Source: Pseudolabrys sp. (lineage in GTDB: Bacteria; Pseudomonadota; Alphaproteobacteria; Rhizobiales; Xanthobacteraceae). Taken from it: DNA of 35,771 nucleotides. The DNA is taken from positions 1-35,771 of the forward strand of contig JANWKN010000046.1 of the NCBI GenBank assembly GCA_025451355.1, written 5' to 3'. The translations under genes were made by a program, and so were the position numbers. Below are positions 11,007 through 21,057 of the stretch, piece after piece. Positions within the stretch are counted from its first letter, which is position 1, and each line of letters starts with the position of its first letter. The notes under the pieces were generated by a model that made no database searches, was not told where the DNA came from, and saw nothing but the letters and a program-made list of their open reading frames with translations.

Positions 11007-11600
11007 TCATCCGCCGAGCGAACCCTTGGTCGAGGGTATTTCGTCCTTGGCGCGCTGATCGATGGTTACAGCCGCTTGCAACGCACGCGCCAAGCCTTTG
11101 AAGCACGACTCGGCTATGTGGTGATCGTTGCTACCGTACAACGTTTCCGCATGCAGCGTGACGCCGGCATTCATGGCAAAAGCCTGAAACCATTCCTGCA
11201 CCAACTCGGTATCGAACTCACCAACTTTGTCGCGCACGAACTCAGCCTTGAAGACAAGAAAAGGACGACCCGAAATGTCGATCGCGACCCGCGTCAGAGC
11301 CTCGTCCATCGGCACGTGCACATCTGCGTAGCGCGTGATTCCCTTCATATCGCCAAGGGCCTGCTTCACCGCCTGACCGAGGGCGATACCGACATCCTCG
11401 GTCGTGTGATGGTGATCTATGTGCAGATCGCCCTTCGCTTTGACGGTAATATCAATGCGCGAATGACGGGCCAGTAAGTCGAGCATGTGATCGAGGAACC
11501 CGATGCCGGTTGCAATTGACGCGCGGCCTGCACCATCGAGATTGACCGCGACCTCGACGTCAGTTTCCTTTGTCTTGCGCTTTACGGCGCCCTTGCGCAT
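11007..11600 (-). CDS. hisB: Imidazoleglycerol-phosphate dehydratase
   Basis: [16 protein letters not shown]...[49 protein letters not shown]. Confidence 0.98.
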   Translation of the reverse strand: MRKGAVKRKTKETDVEVAVNLDGAGRASIATGIGFLDHMLDLLARHSRIDITVKAKGDLHIDHHHTTEDVGIALGQAVKQALGDMKGITRYADVHVPMDEALTRVAIDISGRPFLVFKAEFVRDKVGEFDTELVQEWFQAFAMNAGVTLHAETLYGSNDHHIAESCFKGLARALQAAVTIDQRAKDEIPSTKGSLGG

Positions 11601-11725
11601 GGCGAATATCCTTTGCCCGCGCGCCTTTTATCAGGGGTTTACCGGATTCGCCACAGCCGTTGCGAATGGTTTGCAAACGCGCAACGTCATACCTAGATGT
11701 CGCTGGTCTCGGGGGTTTTAAGCAC

Positions 11726-12280
11726 ATGTCACCGAACGAACTTCCCGCCTGGCACGGCACAACCATCTTAACTGTCCGCAAGGGCGGCAGCGTGGTTATC
11801 GGCGGAGATGGTCAGGTCACGATTGGCCAAACTATTGTTAAATCCAATGCCAAGAAGGTCCGCCGACTCGGCAAGGGTGATGTGATCGGCGGATTCGCAG
11901 GTGCCACCGCCGACGCGTTTACTCTGTTTGAGCGCCTGGAAGGCAAGCTCGAACAATACCCGGGGCAACTGACCCGCGCCGCTGTCGAGCTGGCAAAAGA
12001 CTGGCGTACCGATCGCTATTTGCGACGCCTCGAGGCAATGATGATCGTCGCCGATGCCAACGTGTCTTTAGTCCTTACCGGCACCGGCGACGTGCTGGAG
12101 CCCGAGAACGGAGTCATGGGCATCGGCTCCGGCGGCAATTACGCGCTTGCCTCCGCGCGCGCGTTGCTCGATGGAGCACTCGATGCAGAAGCTATCGTCC
12201 GCAAGTCGCTGGACATCGCTGCCGAAATTTGCGTGTTCACAAACCGCAACGTCACCGTCGAGACGTTGAAGAGCATCTAA
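11726..12280 (+). CDS. hslV: ATP-dependent protease subunit HslV
   Basis: [72 protein letters not shown]; start refined to ATG 11726 inside ORF 11570..12280. Confidence 0.97.
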   Translation: MSPNELPAWHGTTILTVRKGGSVVIGGDGQVTIGQTIVKSNAKKVRRLGKGDVIGGFAGATADAFTLFERLEGKLEQYPGQLTRAAVELAKDWRTDRYLRRLEAMMIVADANVSLVLTGTGDVLEPENGVMGIGSGGNYALASARALLDGALDAEAIVRKSLDIAAEICVFTNRNVTVETLKSI

Positions 12281-12292
12281 CATTACAATTGC

Positions 12293-12772
12293 ATGTATGA
12301 GTTTCGTCCCATGACCGCCGACGACTTGCCACTGGTCCGGCACTGGCTCGCCGAGCCGCATGTCGTCAGATGGTGGGGCAATCCCGATCAGCAATTCGAT
12401 CTCGTCCGAGGCGATCTCGATGAACTAGCCATGGATCAGTTCATCGTGGTGCGCGACGCTCGGCCGTTCGCGTATCTGCAATGTTACGATCCGGAATCCT
12501 GGGGTAATTGCGGCTTGGGGCAGCAGCCTGCAGGGACGCGCGGGATCGATCAGTTCATTGGCGAAGCTGACATGCTCGACCGCGGCCACGGCTCCGCTTT
12601 TATCCGCTCTTTTATCGACCGCATGATGACAACCGGAACGCCGCGCATCATTACAGATCCCGACCCGGTGAATGTACGCGCCGTTCGCGCTTACGAAAAA
12701 GCGGGTTTCCAAAAAGATCGCATGATCGACACGTCCGAAGGACGTGTGCTTTTGATGGTACGCAACGCATGA
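12293..12772 (+). CDS. GNAT-family acetyltransferase (aminoglycoside 6'-N-acetyltransferase-like)
   Basis: [28 protein letters not shown]...[27 protein letters not shown]...[19 protein letters not shown]. Confidence 0.85.
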   Translation: MYEFRPMTADDLPLVRHWLAEPHVVRWWGNPDQQFDLVRGDLDELAMDQFIVVRDARPFAYLQCYDPESWGNCGLGQQPAGTRGIDQFIGEADMLDRGHGSAFIRSFIDRMMTTGTPRIITDPDPVNVRAVRAYEKAGFQKDRMIDTSEGRVLLMVRNA

Positions 12773-14076
12773 CCGACTTCTCCCCTCGTGAAATCGTATC
12801 CGAGCTTGACCGCTACATCGTTGGCCAAAGCGACGCCAAACGCGCGGTTGCCATCGCGCTGCGCAATCGCTGGCGGCGTCTGCAGCTCGATGAAAGACTG
12901 CGTGAAGAAGTTTTGCCCAAGAATATTCTGATGATCGGTCCGACCGGTGTCGGCAAAACTGAGATTTCCCGTCGCCTCGCCAAACTCGCCGGCGCCCCGT
13001 TTCTCAAAGTCGAGGCCACCAAATTTACGGAAGTCGGATATGTCGGGCGTGACGTTGAACAAATCGTCCGCGATCTGGTCGATATCGGAATTGCTCTCGT
13101 CCGCGAGAGAAAGCGCAAGGACGTGCAGGCGCGCGCCGAGCAATCGGCTGAAGAACGCGTGCTGAACGCTCTCGTCGGCCCCGGTGCAAGTCCGGCAACG
13201 CGCGAGAGCTTCCGCAAGAAATTGCGCGACGGTGAATTAAACAACAAGGAAATCGAGATCGAGGTCCAGGCCGGTGGTGGCAGCATGCCGCTGTTCGAAA
13301 TTCCTGGCATGCCGGGTGCGCAGATGGGCGCGATCAATATCGGCGACATTTTCGGGAAACTCGGCGGCGGCCGCACCAAGACCCGTCGTGTTACGGTCGA
13401 GGAATCCTACGGCATATTGATCAACGAGGAGTCCGACAAACTGCTCGACAACGATCAGCTTGTTCAAGAATCGATCCGTGCCGTCGAGCAGAACGGCATC
13501 GTTTTTCTTGACGAGATCGACAAGATCGCGGGCCGCGAAGGCTTGCGTGGTGCCGACGTATCTCGCGAAGGCGTACAGCGCGATTTATTGCCCCTGATCG
13601 AAGGCACTACCGTGAATACCAAGCACGGGTCGGTAAAGACCGACCACATTTTGTTCATTGCTTCCGGTGCCTTTCACATCTCGAAGCCGTCGGATCTCTT
13701 GCCTGAATTGCAAGGCCGCCTGCCAATCCGCGTGGAACTCAAGGCGCTTACCCGCGACGATTTCCGGCGTATCCTTACCGAGCCTGAAGCTTCGTTGATC
13801 AAGCAATATGTGGCGCTAATGGACACCGAAGGTGTGAAACTCGAATTCACTGAGGACGCGATCGATGCCCTCGCCGACATCGCAGTCGCCGTGAATGCCA
13901 GTGTCGAAAATATCGGCGCCCGCCGTCTGCAAACGGTGATGGAGCGGGTTCTCGACGAAGTGTCATTTACGGCGCCAGATCGTTCGGGCGAGACCGTCAA
14001 GATCGACACCGAATATGTGGAGAAGCACATTGGCGACCTCGCCAAGAACGCGGATCTCAGTCGGTTTATCCTTTGA
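12769..14076 (+). CDS. hslU: ATP-dependent protease ATPase subunit HslU
   Basis: [35 protein letters not shown]...[51 protein letters not shown]. Confidence 0.98.
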   Translation: MTDFSPREIVSELDRYIVGQSDAKRAVAIALRNRWRRLQLDERLREEVLPKNILMIGPTGVGKTEISRRLAKLAGAPFLKVEATKFTEVGYVGRDVEQIVRDLVDIGIALVRERKRKDVQARAEQSAEERVLNALVGPGASPATRESFRKKLRDGELNNKEIEIEVQAGGGSMPLFEIPGMPGAQMGAINIGDIFGKLGGGRTKTRRVTVEESYGILINEESDKLLDNDQLVQESIRAVEQNGIVFLDEIDKIAGREGLRGADVSREGVQRDLLPLIEGTTVNTKHGSVKTDHILFIASGAFHISKPSDLLPELQGRLPIRVELKALTRDDFRRILTEPEASLIKQYVALMDTEGVKLEFTEDAIDALADIAVAVNASVENIGARRLQTVMERVLDEVSFTAPDRSGETVKIDTEYVEKHIGDLAKNADLSRFIL

Positions 14077-14090
14077 TCTAATCTCGGCGT

Positions 14091-14645
14091 CTATCCGGCG
14101 CGGACACGGCGTACGCGAACGTAAAGTGCGCCCTCGCCACCGTGAGCGATATGCGCTTCCTCAAATCCGATAACCCACGCACGAAACTCCGGTAGGCCCA
14201 ACCACTGCGGCACCTGCCGCTTGAGGATGCCCCGTTCGCCTTGGCCGGCGCCGCCCCCTTTTCCGGTGATGATCAGCACGAGCCGGGCGCCACGCGAACT
14301 CGCTGCACTGACAAAGCGCAACAAGGTGTCGTGGGCTTGGCGCTGCGTCAGCCCATGCAAGTCGAGACGCCCATCAATCGGTTCCTTGCCACGCGCGACT
14401 CGTTGTTTCGTCCGCCGGCCAAGTGATGTTAGCGGGGGCAGCTGTCTTTTCTCCGGAATTGGCGGCGCGATCGGGGCAGACTTCTCGGCGGGCCTGCTCC
14501 GCCGAGCGGGTACTGGCGCGTGCGCTTCATCATTTTCGTCCGGCGCGATGTCGCGCAAGGGCGCAATCGATTTTGTAACGGTGGTCCACAACACACGTTC
14601 CTCGGGAGAAAGAACGCGACGCCTCTTGCCGTCGCCGGAGCTCAT
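14091..14645 (-). CDS. Smr/MutS2-type domain protein
   Basis: GRLDLHGLTQRQAHDTLLRFVSAASSRGARLVLIITGKGG...GILKRQVPQWL (Smr DLHG and TGKG motifs); start at MSSGDGKRRR. Confidence 0.9.
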   Translation of the reverse strand: MSSGDGKRRRVLSPEERVLWTTVTKSIAPLRDIAPDENDEAHAPVPARRSRPAEKSAPIAPPIPEKRQLPPLTSLGRRTKQRVARGKEPIDGRLDLHGLTQRQAHDTLLRFVSAASSRGARLVLIITGKGGGAGQGERGILKRQVPQWLGLPEFRAWVIGFEEAHIAHGGEGALYVRVRRVRAG

Positions 14646-14649
14646 GATG

Positions 14650-15912
14650 TCAGGGCCGCGGCTTGTGCCGGTGCGCCCGTACATTTACCGTTGCCGGCGT
14701 GGTCGTTCGCGCCGCGGCGGTAACAACCAGTCCCGGGCGTGGTTTCGGAAGCGGGATATCTTTCGCCACCGCAACAGTGGTGCCGCCCAAAGGTACGTTC
14801 TGCGGCACCAGCAATACGAATTGTCCGTTCTGCTTGATGCGGCCCGCAATATGGCTGATCTCCTCCCCATGCCCGAAATAGATGTCGGCGCGTGCAGGCC
14901 CAACAATCGCTGAGCCGGTATCTTGCGCGAATAACAGCCGGCGGAATTTTGTCTCGGGCTTTTCGCTCTCGATCGGAAGTTGGGCTTCCACCCAGATGGG
15001 GGTCCCATAGACGTGGATGCGCTTGTCCACCGCTAACGAGCGTCCGGCTGTCAGCGGAACACCTTGCGCGCCTAAGCATTCGTCATTCACCCGCAACGGC
15101 GTTTCCTGGAAAAAGACGAATGATCGATTCTTGCGGCGCAACGCTTTGCCCTCTTCCGGGTTCGCTTCCATGTAGTCGCGGATCTTGTCCATCGACATTT
15201 CTTCCTTGGAAACGATACCGCGATCGATCAGAAATTTGCCGACCGGCGTATAGGGCATACCGTTGCTTGCAATATAGTTGAGCCGCAGAAGCCTCCCGTT
15301 GTCGAGCTTGACCCGCGTGGAGCCCTGGATCTGAGCGAAGAACGCGTCGATCGGACTCTTGACGTAGCAAATCTCCAGGTCTTTTCCGGCCAACGCACCG
15401 TCTTCGATCTTCGTGCGGTCGAGGTCAGAAAACACCGTACTTTTTTTTCGCGTCACAGTTCCAGTCGGCGCGGCGTAGATCGGCACCGTGTATTCATCGC
15501 TCGGGAAGCGTGAGCCTTCCACCTCTGTTTCGTAATAACCGGTGAAGAACCCTTCGGGTTGTCCGCCCGGCATGACCCGTACCGGCTTGAAATTGTTCTC
15601 GAAGAAAGCCCGCGCCTGGTCGCGATCCAGCTGCCCGGCTCCTACCGCGCGTTCGCACGCCTTGAACAATCCACCCAACATCGGTCGCGCTGACCGCATG
15701 ACCTTGTTTGCGTTGAGGATCGCGCGACAGCTATTCAGGAATGCGTTGAACGCCGCGGCCTGGTCATCATCCTTCCAGCCGTCGAGCGCAGAAAACGAAA
15801 GGGCCTCCAGTTTCGCATTGCGCAAGCTCATCGCGTCAGCCTGCGCGCTCACGGCCGCGATCACGCAGAAGCCAAATCCGAATCTATAGAGTGAGCGAAG
15901 GCTCGTCAGAGG
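14650..15912 (-). CDS. mltA: Membrane-bound lytic murein transglycosylase A (MltA)
   Basis: GFFTGYYETEVEGSRFPSDEYTVPIYAAP...YVKSPIDAFFAQIQGSTRVKLDNG...NRSFVFFQE...LFAQDTGSAIVGPARADIYFGHGEE; signal peptide MPLTSLRSLYRFGFGFCVIAAVSAQADA. Confidence 0.95.
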   Translation of the reverse strand, partial: PLTSLRSLYRFGFGFCVIAAVSAQADAMSLRNAKLEALSFSALDGWKDDDQAAAFNAFLNSCRAILNANKVMRSARPMLGGLFKACERAVGAGQLDRDQARAFFENNFKPVRVMPGGQPEGFFTGYYETEVEGSRFPSDEYTVPIYAAPTGTVTRKKSTVFSDLDRTKIEDGALAGKDLEICYVKSPIDAFFAQIQGSTRVKLDNGRLLRLNYIASNGMPYTPVGKFLIDRGIVSKEEMSMDKIRDYMEANPEEGKALRRKNRSFVFFQETPLRVNDECLGAQGVPLTAGRSLAVDKRIHVYGTPIWVEAQLPIESEKPETKFRRLLFAQDTGSAIVGPARADIYFGHGEEISHIAGRIKQNGQFVLLVPQNVPLGGTTVAVAKDIPLPKPRPGLVVTAAARTTTPATVNVRAHRHKPRP

Positions 15913-15917
15913 CATAC

Positions 15918-16634
15918 CTACTGCCCGGCCTCCGTTGCGAGCAGCTTCCAATTCGGATCACGCGAACTCAGGTCACGCGCAAATGTCCAAATGTCGGTGA
16001 TGTCGGTTACTCTTTCAGCATTGCCGTCAATAACGTTTCCATCTTTGTCGCGTGTGACCGAAACAAGCTTCGACCGGAAACGAACGGTGATCTGCGCATT
16101 GCGCCCGCGCAATTCAGCTCCGGTGATGTCGGCATTGTCGATCGACACAAAGCGGCTTTCCACTGTCTCGCCGCGCTTCTCGCGTTCGCTGATCGCAGAT
16201 TCGAAACCATCATAGACTTCGCGTGCGAGTAAATTCTTCAAAGTGCGCCGGTCGCCTTCAGCATAGGCATTGACGATCATTTCATATGCCGCCCGAGCAC
16301 CCGTCAGGAAATGTTGCGCATCAAAATTGGAATCCGCCGCAGCGATTGCGTCGAGTCCGGCCGCGACGGTCGTGCCTGGCTCGGCAATACCTTTCCAGCG
16401 CTCGCTAGAAATATCGGTCGGTTCGGTCGGCTTGGGCGCAACGCTCTCCGCCGAGCGATTGGGTAACGTAACGACTTTTTCAGCCGCGGGTCGTGCTGGC
16501 TCGCGAGCGGAGTAAGGATCGTACGGCGGGCGCTCGCGCCCCGTCCGTTGACCGAGCACGCTGCGCAATCGCAGGAAAATGAACACTGCGAGCGCTAGGA
16601 AAATGATGGTGTAGATATCGAACACGTCTCGCAT
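15918..16634 (-). CDS. Tim44/TimA-like domain protein
   Basis: N-terminal TM (FDIYTIIFLALAVFIFLRLRSVLGQRTGRERPPYDPYSARE) then Tim44-like domain (FDAQHFLTGARAAYEMIVNAYAEGDRRTLKNLLAREVYDGFESAI). Confidence 0.9.
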   Translation of the reverse strand: MRDVFDIYTIIFLALAVFIFLRLRSVLGQRTGRERPPYDPYSAREPARPAAEKVVTLPNRSAESVAPKPTEPTDISSERWKGIAEPGTTVAAGLDAIAAADSNFDAQHFLTGARAAYEMIVNAYAEGDRRTLKNLLAREVYDGFESAISEREKRGETVESRFVSIDNADITGAELRGRNAQITVRFRSKLVSVTRDKDGNVIDGNAERVTDITDIWTFARDLSSRDPNWKLLATEAGQ

Positions 16635-16843
16635 GCTTTCGGCTATCGTAACGGCACATGGGCCGAGTAGCGTTTCGGCCCTCGCCTGCCGGGCGGCGGA
16701 GCGGCCGCTCTTGCATCCGCCGGTGGTAGCACCAATCCTAAGGACCGGATCACGCCAGAAGCGCGGCGCTATTTCAACTCACTTGACCGAACCTTAGACG
16801 ATCAGGCGCCTTAGGCCAACATTACCTGACCCGAGAAACACTG

Positions 16844-17303
16844 ATGAATGTGGCAAAATGGTTGCTATCTATGCTGCTGGCGCTGCCCTTCGCGGAACTG
16901 GCGGCATTTATAGCGGTGTCCGCGTTTATTGGTTTCGGGTGGGCTCTGGTCCTGATACTGGCCGGTCGTCAGGCGGGCTCCTCATTTTGCGTCATGCCGG
17001 TGGTAATCATATCGAGCGGGTTCGTGTCGCTTTGGGTCACGGAGATTTCACCGCATTGCAGGTAATAGTTCCGCTGGGCTGGTCTTGCTGGCCGGGATTC
17101 TACTGTTGATTCCGGGATTTATTACGGACTTTCTGGCTGTGCTCCTGCTGGTGCCGCCGCTGCGCCGTGTCGCCGCCAACGCATTCGAAGCCCGCGCTAC
17201 GCGGCATGACAGAGATGCTGTCATCGATCTTGCGCCCGAGCAGTGGCACAAGGTGCCGGATCCATCGCTGCCCAAACGACGCCGCGAGAAAGACCCATGC
17301 TGA
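16844..17303 (+). pseudogene. fxsA: FxsA-family membrane protein disrupted by two frameshifts
   Basis: MNVAKWLLSMLLALPFAELAAFIAVSAFIGFGWALVLILA (16844..17065), GGLLILRHAGGNHIERVRVALGHGDFTALQ (16858..17109), LAGILLLIPGFITDFLAVLLLVPPLRRVAANAF (17085..17303): three consecutive parts of one FxsA protein in three frames. Confidence 0.85.
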
Positions 17304-17434
17304 GAGCGGCTCACCCGAACGGAGTGGCATCAAGTATCTCGCGCGCGACGCAAAACGATACCGTCCTTGTTCCCTTTCGGACCGTGTGTTAGCCAACCGC
17401 CGCGCACGCCGGTTCGTGGCGCCAAGGAGTATTT

Positions 17435-17929
17435 ATGACGATGACGACGAACGGGGGCCCGGCACAGGCCGCATCGCCGGAAATGCAGCCGCAGCTCACC
17501 GTAGTGTCCCAATATATAAAAGATTTTTCCTTCGAGAATCCGAACGCACCACAGTCGCTCGCTTCGCGTCAGGAGCAACCGCAGATCGGTATTCAGATCA
17601 ACGTCGGCGCAACGCCGCTATCGGACACCGATATCGAGGTCTCAATTAAGCTTGAGGGCAAGGCCGAAGTGGCGGGCGCCCTGCTGTTTCGTTTCGACCT
17701 GGAATTTGCAGGGGTATTCCGCATCCGCAACGTTCCGCAGGAAAGTCTGAATCCGGTTGTACTGATTGAATGTCCGCGCCTGCTCTTTCCGTTTGCACGA
17801 GAGATTATTGCGACAGCTGTTCGCAATGGCGGCTTCCCCCCGCTTTTGCTTGATCCGGTTGATTTTGTCAGCCTCTATCGCCAAAAAATGGCGCAGGCTC
17901 AGACAGCCGCTCCCGCCGTGCGAAGCTGA
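17435..17929 (+). CDS. secB: Protein-export chaperone SecB
   Basis: [24 protein letters not shown]...[74 protein letters not shown]. Confidence 0.98.
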   Translation: MTMTTNGGPAQAASPEMQPQLTVVSQYIKDFSFENPNAPQSLASRQEQPQIGIQINVGATPLSDTDIEVSIKLEGKAEVAGALLFRFDLEFAGVFRIRNVPQESLNPVVLIECPRLLFPFAREIIATAVRNGGFPPLLLDPVDFVSLYRQKMAQAQTAAPAVRS

Positions 17930-17933
17930 ACGT

Positions 17934-18635
17934 TCAGCTGACGATTGGACGATACTCTCGCCACAACGCATTTTCTCCGAGGCCAGCTACAAATTCACCA
18001 TGCGCCGCAACGTCGGCTTCGCTTAGCCGCAACATAAGCGGTGCAGGCCGCTCGCGTACGACAATGATACCTTCAGACCCATCGGCATGTCGGTCCCTGC
18101 CTTCAGTCAGGCCGAGCTGCGCCTGACGCGCGCCAATCAGCTCGACATAGACCTCGGCAAGAATTTCGGCGTCTAGCAGTGCGCCGTGTTTGGTACGCCG
18201 CGAGTTGTCGATTCCGTACCTCGCGCACAAGTCGTCAAGTTTGTTTGGACCGGCGGGATGCTTGCGACGCGCCAACAAAAGCGTATCAACGAGCCGCTCG
18301 CGTGCGATCAATGTGCGCTCGACTCTTTTTAGCTCGGCACAGAGAAAACCATGATCGAAACCGGCGTTGTGGATCACCAGCGGTGCGTCACCAATAAACG
18401 CAAGAAATTCATCCGTAACGTCGATGAAACGTTTGTGTTGTTTCAAAAACTCGGTTGAAAGTCCGTGGACTGCGAAAGCCTCGGCCGGCATATCACGGTC
18501 GGGATTTAGGTAGACGTGAAAGGTCGCTCCCGTTGGAATCCGGTTCAGCAGTTCGATGCACCCGACTTCGACAATCCGGTGGCCCTGACTCGGATCAAGA
18601 CCGGTTGTTTCGACGTCCAGAACGATTTCGCGCAT
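17934..18635 (-). CDS. dnaQ: DNA polymerase III epsilon subunit
   Basis: REIVLDVETTGLDPSQGHRIVEVGCIELLNRIPTGATFHVYLNPDRDMPAEAFAVHGLSTEFL...LVIHNAGFDHGFLCAEL...HGALLDAEILAEVYVEL. Confidence 0.97.
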   Translation of the reverse strand: MREIVLDVETTGLDPSQGHRIVEVGCIELLNRIPTGATFHVYLNPDRDMPAEAFAVHGLSTEFLKQHKRFIDVTDEFLAFIGDAPLVIHNAGFDHGFLCAELKRVERTLIARERLVDTLLLARRKHPAGPNKLDDLCARYGIDNSRRTKHGALLDAEILAEVYVELIGARQAQLGLTEGRDRHADGSEGIIVVRERPAPLMLRLSEADVAAHGEFVAGLGENALWREYRPIVS

Positions 18636-18655
18636 TATCAGTCCGGTTTAGAGAA

Positions 18656-19255
18656 TCACCTGTGCCGTTTCGGCATTGTAGCAGCGCGCGCAAGAATTTC
18701 ACGTACTTGAGCGCGTGCCGCGCCGAAACCCGTTGACGTATCCACCAGGAAATCGGCGCGTGCACGTTTTTCCGCGTCGGGCATTTGTTTGACGAGTATC
18801 GCGTCAAACTTCTCTTCGGTCATACCGGGACGCTCGAATACGCGCGCGCGCTGCACGTCCGCCGGTGCTGAGACAACGACCACCGCATCACACCGCCTGT
18901 CGGCGCCGGTTTCAAACAACAATGGAATATCGAGCAGTACTATCGACGCACCTTTTCGAGCCGCCTCAGCCAGAAAGTGCTCTTCAGCACGCCGGACCAG
19001 CGGATGAACGATGCCTTCCAGCTTTCTGATCGCAACGGGGTCGCCGAGGACCCTTTGGGCGAGTTTGTCGCGGTCAACCTTGCCGCCAACCGTCGTGCCC
19101 GGAAATGCCGCCTCGATCAGTGGCGTTGCGTCTCGCTCGTAAAGCCGATGAACTTCGGCATCCGCATCGTGGAGCGGAACGCCCTCCTCCGCGAAGAACT
19201 TTGCGGTGGTGGATTTACCCATCCCAAGCGAACCTGTCAGACCGAGAACAAACAT
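18656..19255 (-). CDS. coaE: Dephospho-CoA kinase
   Basis: [40 protein letters not shown]...[27 protein letters not shown]. Confidence 0.97.
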   Translation of the reverse strand: MFVLGLTGSLGMGKSTTAKFFAEEGVPLHDADAEVHRLYERDATPLIEAAFPGTTVGGKVDRDKLAQRVLGDPVAIRKLEGIVHPLVRRAEEHFLAEAARKGASIVLLDIPLLFETGADRRCDAVVVVSAPADVQRARVFERPGMTEEKFDAILVKQMPDAEKRARADFLVDTSTGFGAARAQVREILARAATMPKRHR

Positions 19256-19258
19256 TGG

Positions 19259-19867
19259 CTAGCCATCGACGAGTTTGTTTTGTCGGAGGAAAGTCAACAG
19301 TGGCAAAAGCGGAAGGCCGAGGATCGTGAAATAGTCCCCCTCGATCCGCTCGAACAAGTGTATGCCGATGCCTTCGAGCTGATAGCCTCCGACGCTTGTC
19401 ATCGCAGTGTCTCCAGCCAAATCGAGATATTCATTGAGAAAACGATCGGAAAAATCGCGCATGATAAGCTTAGCGGTATCAAGGCAAGAAAAAATAGATT
19501 GGTCGCCACGTACCAGTGCAAGCGCAGAGTGAAGTTCGTGTGTACGCCCGCGCAATGTCCGCAATTGATCGGCGGCTTCAGCTCTGCTGGCGGGCTTATT
19601 GAGGCGCTTTGCTCCGCTCGCCAATGTCTGATCGGCACCCAGTACCAGGTGTCCCGGTAAAACGGCTGCTACGGCCGCAGCCTTGGTGCGCGCCAAATGG
19701 CGGGCCACACCAGCCGCATCGAGCTCTCCGGATTTAGCCTCCACCGCGCGCTCGTCGATTTGGGATGGCCTGATTTCAAACCGCAGACCGGCGGCCGCCA
19801 GGATCTTTCCGCGAACCTCGCTTCTGGATGCGAGCACCAGTGGTTGAGGGGCAAGCCAAAGCGCCAT
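19259..19867 (-). CDS. maf: Maf-like nucleotide pyrophosphatase
   Basis: LVLASRSEVRGKILAAAGLRFEIRPSQIDERAVE...HLVLGADQTL...YLDLAGDTAMTSVGGYQLEGIGIHLFERIEGDYFTILGLPLLPLLTFLR. Confidence 0.95.
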   Translation of the reverse strand: MALWLAPQPLVLASRSEVRGKILAAAGLRFEIRPSQIDERAVEAKSGELDAAGVARHLARTKAAAVAAVLPGHLVLGADQTLASGAKRLNKPASRAEAADQLRTLRGRTHELHSALALVRGDQSIFSCLDTAKLIMRDFSDRFLNEYLDLAGDTAMTSVGGYQLEGIGIHLFERIEGDYFTILGLPLLPLLTFLRQNKLVDG

Positions 19868-19870
19868 GGA

Positions 19871-20704
19871 TCATGCCACAGGGTGCCGGCGTCGCTCGCT
19901 TAAAAGCCGCATGACCGCCGCCGCAGTTTCCTCGATCGAACGCCGGGTCACGTCGATCGTCGGCCAACTGTGCCTGGCGCAGAGCCGGCGCGAAAACGAG
20001 ACCTCCTCGGCTACCGCAGCTTTATCGATATATTGATCGTCGTCACGATGCGCTTTCAATCCGAGCAGTCGATTTTCGCGGATCTGCACGATACGCTCAG
20101 GGCTCGCATATAGCCCAACGACAAGCGGCCGGGTGAGCTTCTCGACCGCGGGTGCCAATGGCACGCTCGGTACAAGCGGCACATTGCCGGTTTTTACCCC
20201 GCGATTGGCGAGATAGATGGAAGTCGGTGTCTTCGAAGTTCGCGAAACGCCTACAAGAACAACGTCGGCTTCTTCAAGCCCTTCAACATGCTGGCCGTCG
20301 TCATGTAGCATAGTGAAATTGAGCGCATCGATGCGCTGGAAGTATTCTGCATTCAGCACGTGCTGAGCGCCGGCCCGGTGAATGGTTTCAGCGCCCAGGT
20401 AGGACTGAAACAGCCGCAACACTGGCCCAAGCACGGACATGCAGGGCAGGCCGAGCTCACGACATTTTTTCTCAAGCAACTGAATCAGATCTTCTTCGAG
20501 CAGCGTGTACAAAACCAAACCTGGCGACTCCGTGATTTCCGCCAACGCAAGGTCAAGCTGCTTTTTGGAACGGACCATCGGATAAAGGTGTTCGACCGGC
20601 GACACATTGGCGTATTGCGCCGCAGCGGCACGCGCGACCGTAATCAAGGTCTCACCGGTTGCGTCAGATACCAGGTGAAGATGGAAATAACCGGTCTCAG
20701 ACAT
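19871..20704 (-). CDS. ppsR: Pyruvate, water dikinase regulatory protein (DUF299/PpsR-type)
   Basis: [51 protein letters not shown]...[37 protein letters not shown]; start at [14 protein letters not shown] (20704). Confidence 0.93.
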   Translation of the reverse strand: MSETGYFHLHLVSDATGETLITVARAAAAQYANVSPVEHLYPMVRSKKQLDLALAEITESPGLVLYTLLEEDLIQLLEKKCRELGLPCMSVLGPVLRLFQSYLGAETIHRAGAQHVLNAEYFQRIDALNFTMLHDDGQHVEGLEEADVVLVGVSRTSKTPTSIYLANRGVKTGNVPLVPSVPLAPAVEKLTRPLVVGLYASPERIVQIRENRLLGLKAHRDDDQYIDKAAVAEEVSFSRRLCARHSWPTIDVTRRSIEETAAAVMRLLSERRRHPVA

Positions 20705-21057
20705 CTGTATAACGGCCGGATAGCGTGTGGATATTAGGGGAAGAGGCCATGGCTTGACCTTACAGGCAACCTGACGTCGGTTTGAAGTCCAATATCCATC
20801 CACACTGGTGACAATGGGACGAGTACTGGGACGAATGTGGTTCATGTCGTTTTATTGTGCATACCCTCTTGGGGATGGACGGGGATAGCTACCGAAAACC
20901 CCTGCAAAATAGGCGCTGGGGCTGTGGAAGAGTTACCTGCCCGATTGGGCCTTATTCTGGATAGAGCCCTTCCATCCAGTGGACAGAATGTTGACTGGCA
21001 GGCATGAGTCCAATCAACGCTCTAACAACCACAACAGATTCTTAGAAGAGTCTTTGA
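20705..21057. promoter_or_regulatory. Candidate oriC / cell-cycle regulatory region in the ppsR-hemE divergent intergenic
   Basis: hemE-adjacent intergenic; TGTGGATAT (20726-20734) is one mismatch from the DnaA box TGTGGATAA; weaker matches at 20796-20804, 20836-20844, 20923-20931; three GANTC sites at 21006-21010, 21037-21041, 21048-21052. Confidence 0.35.
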
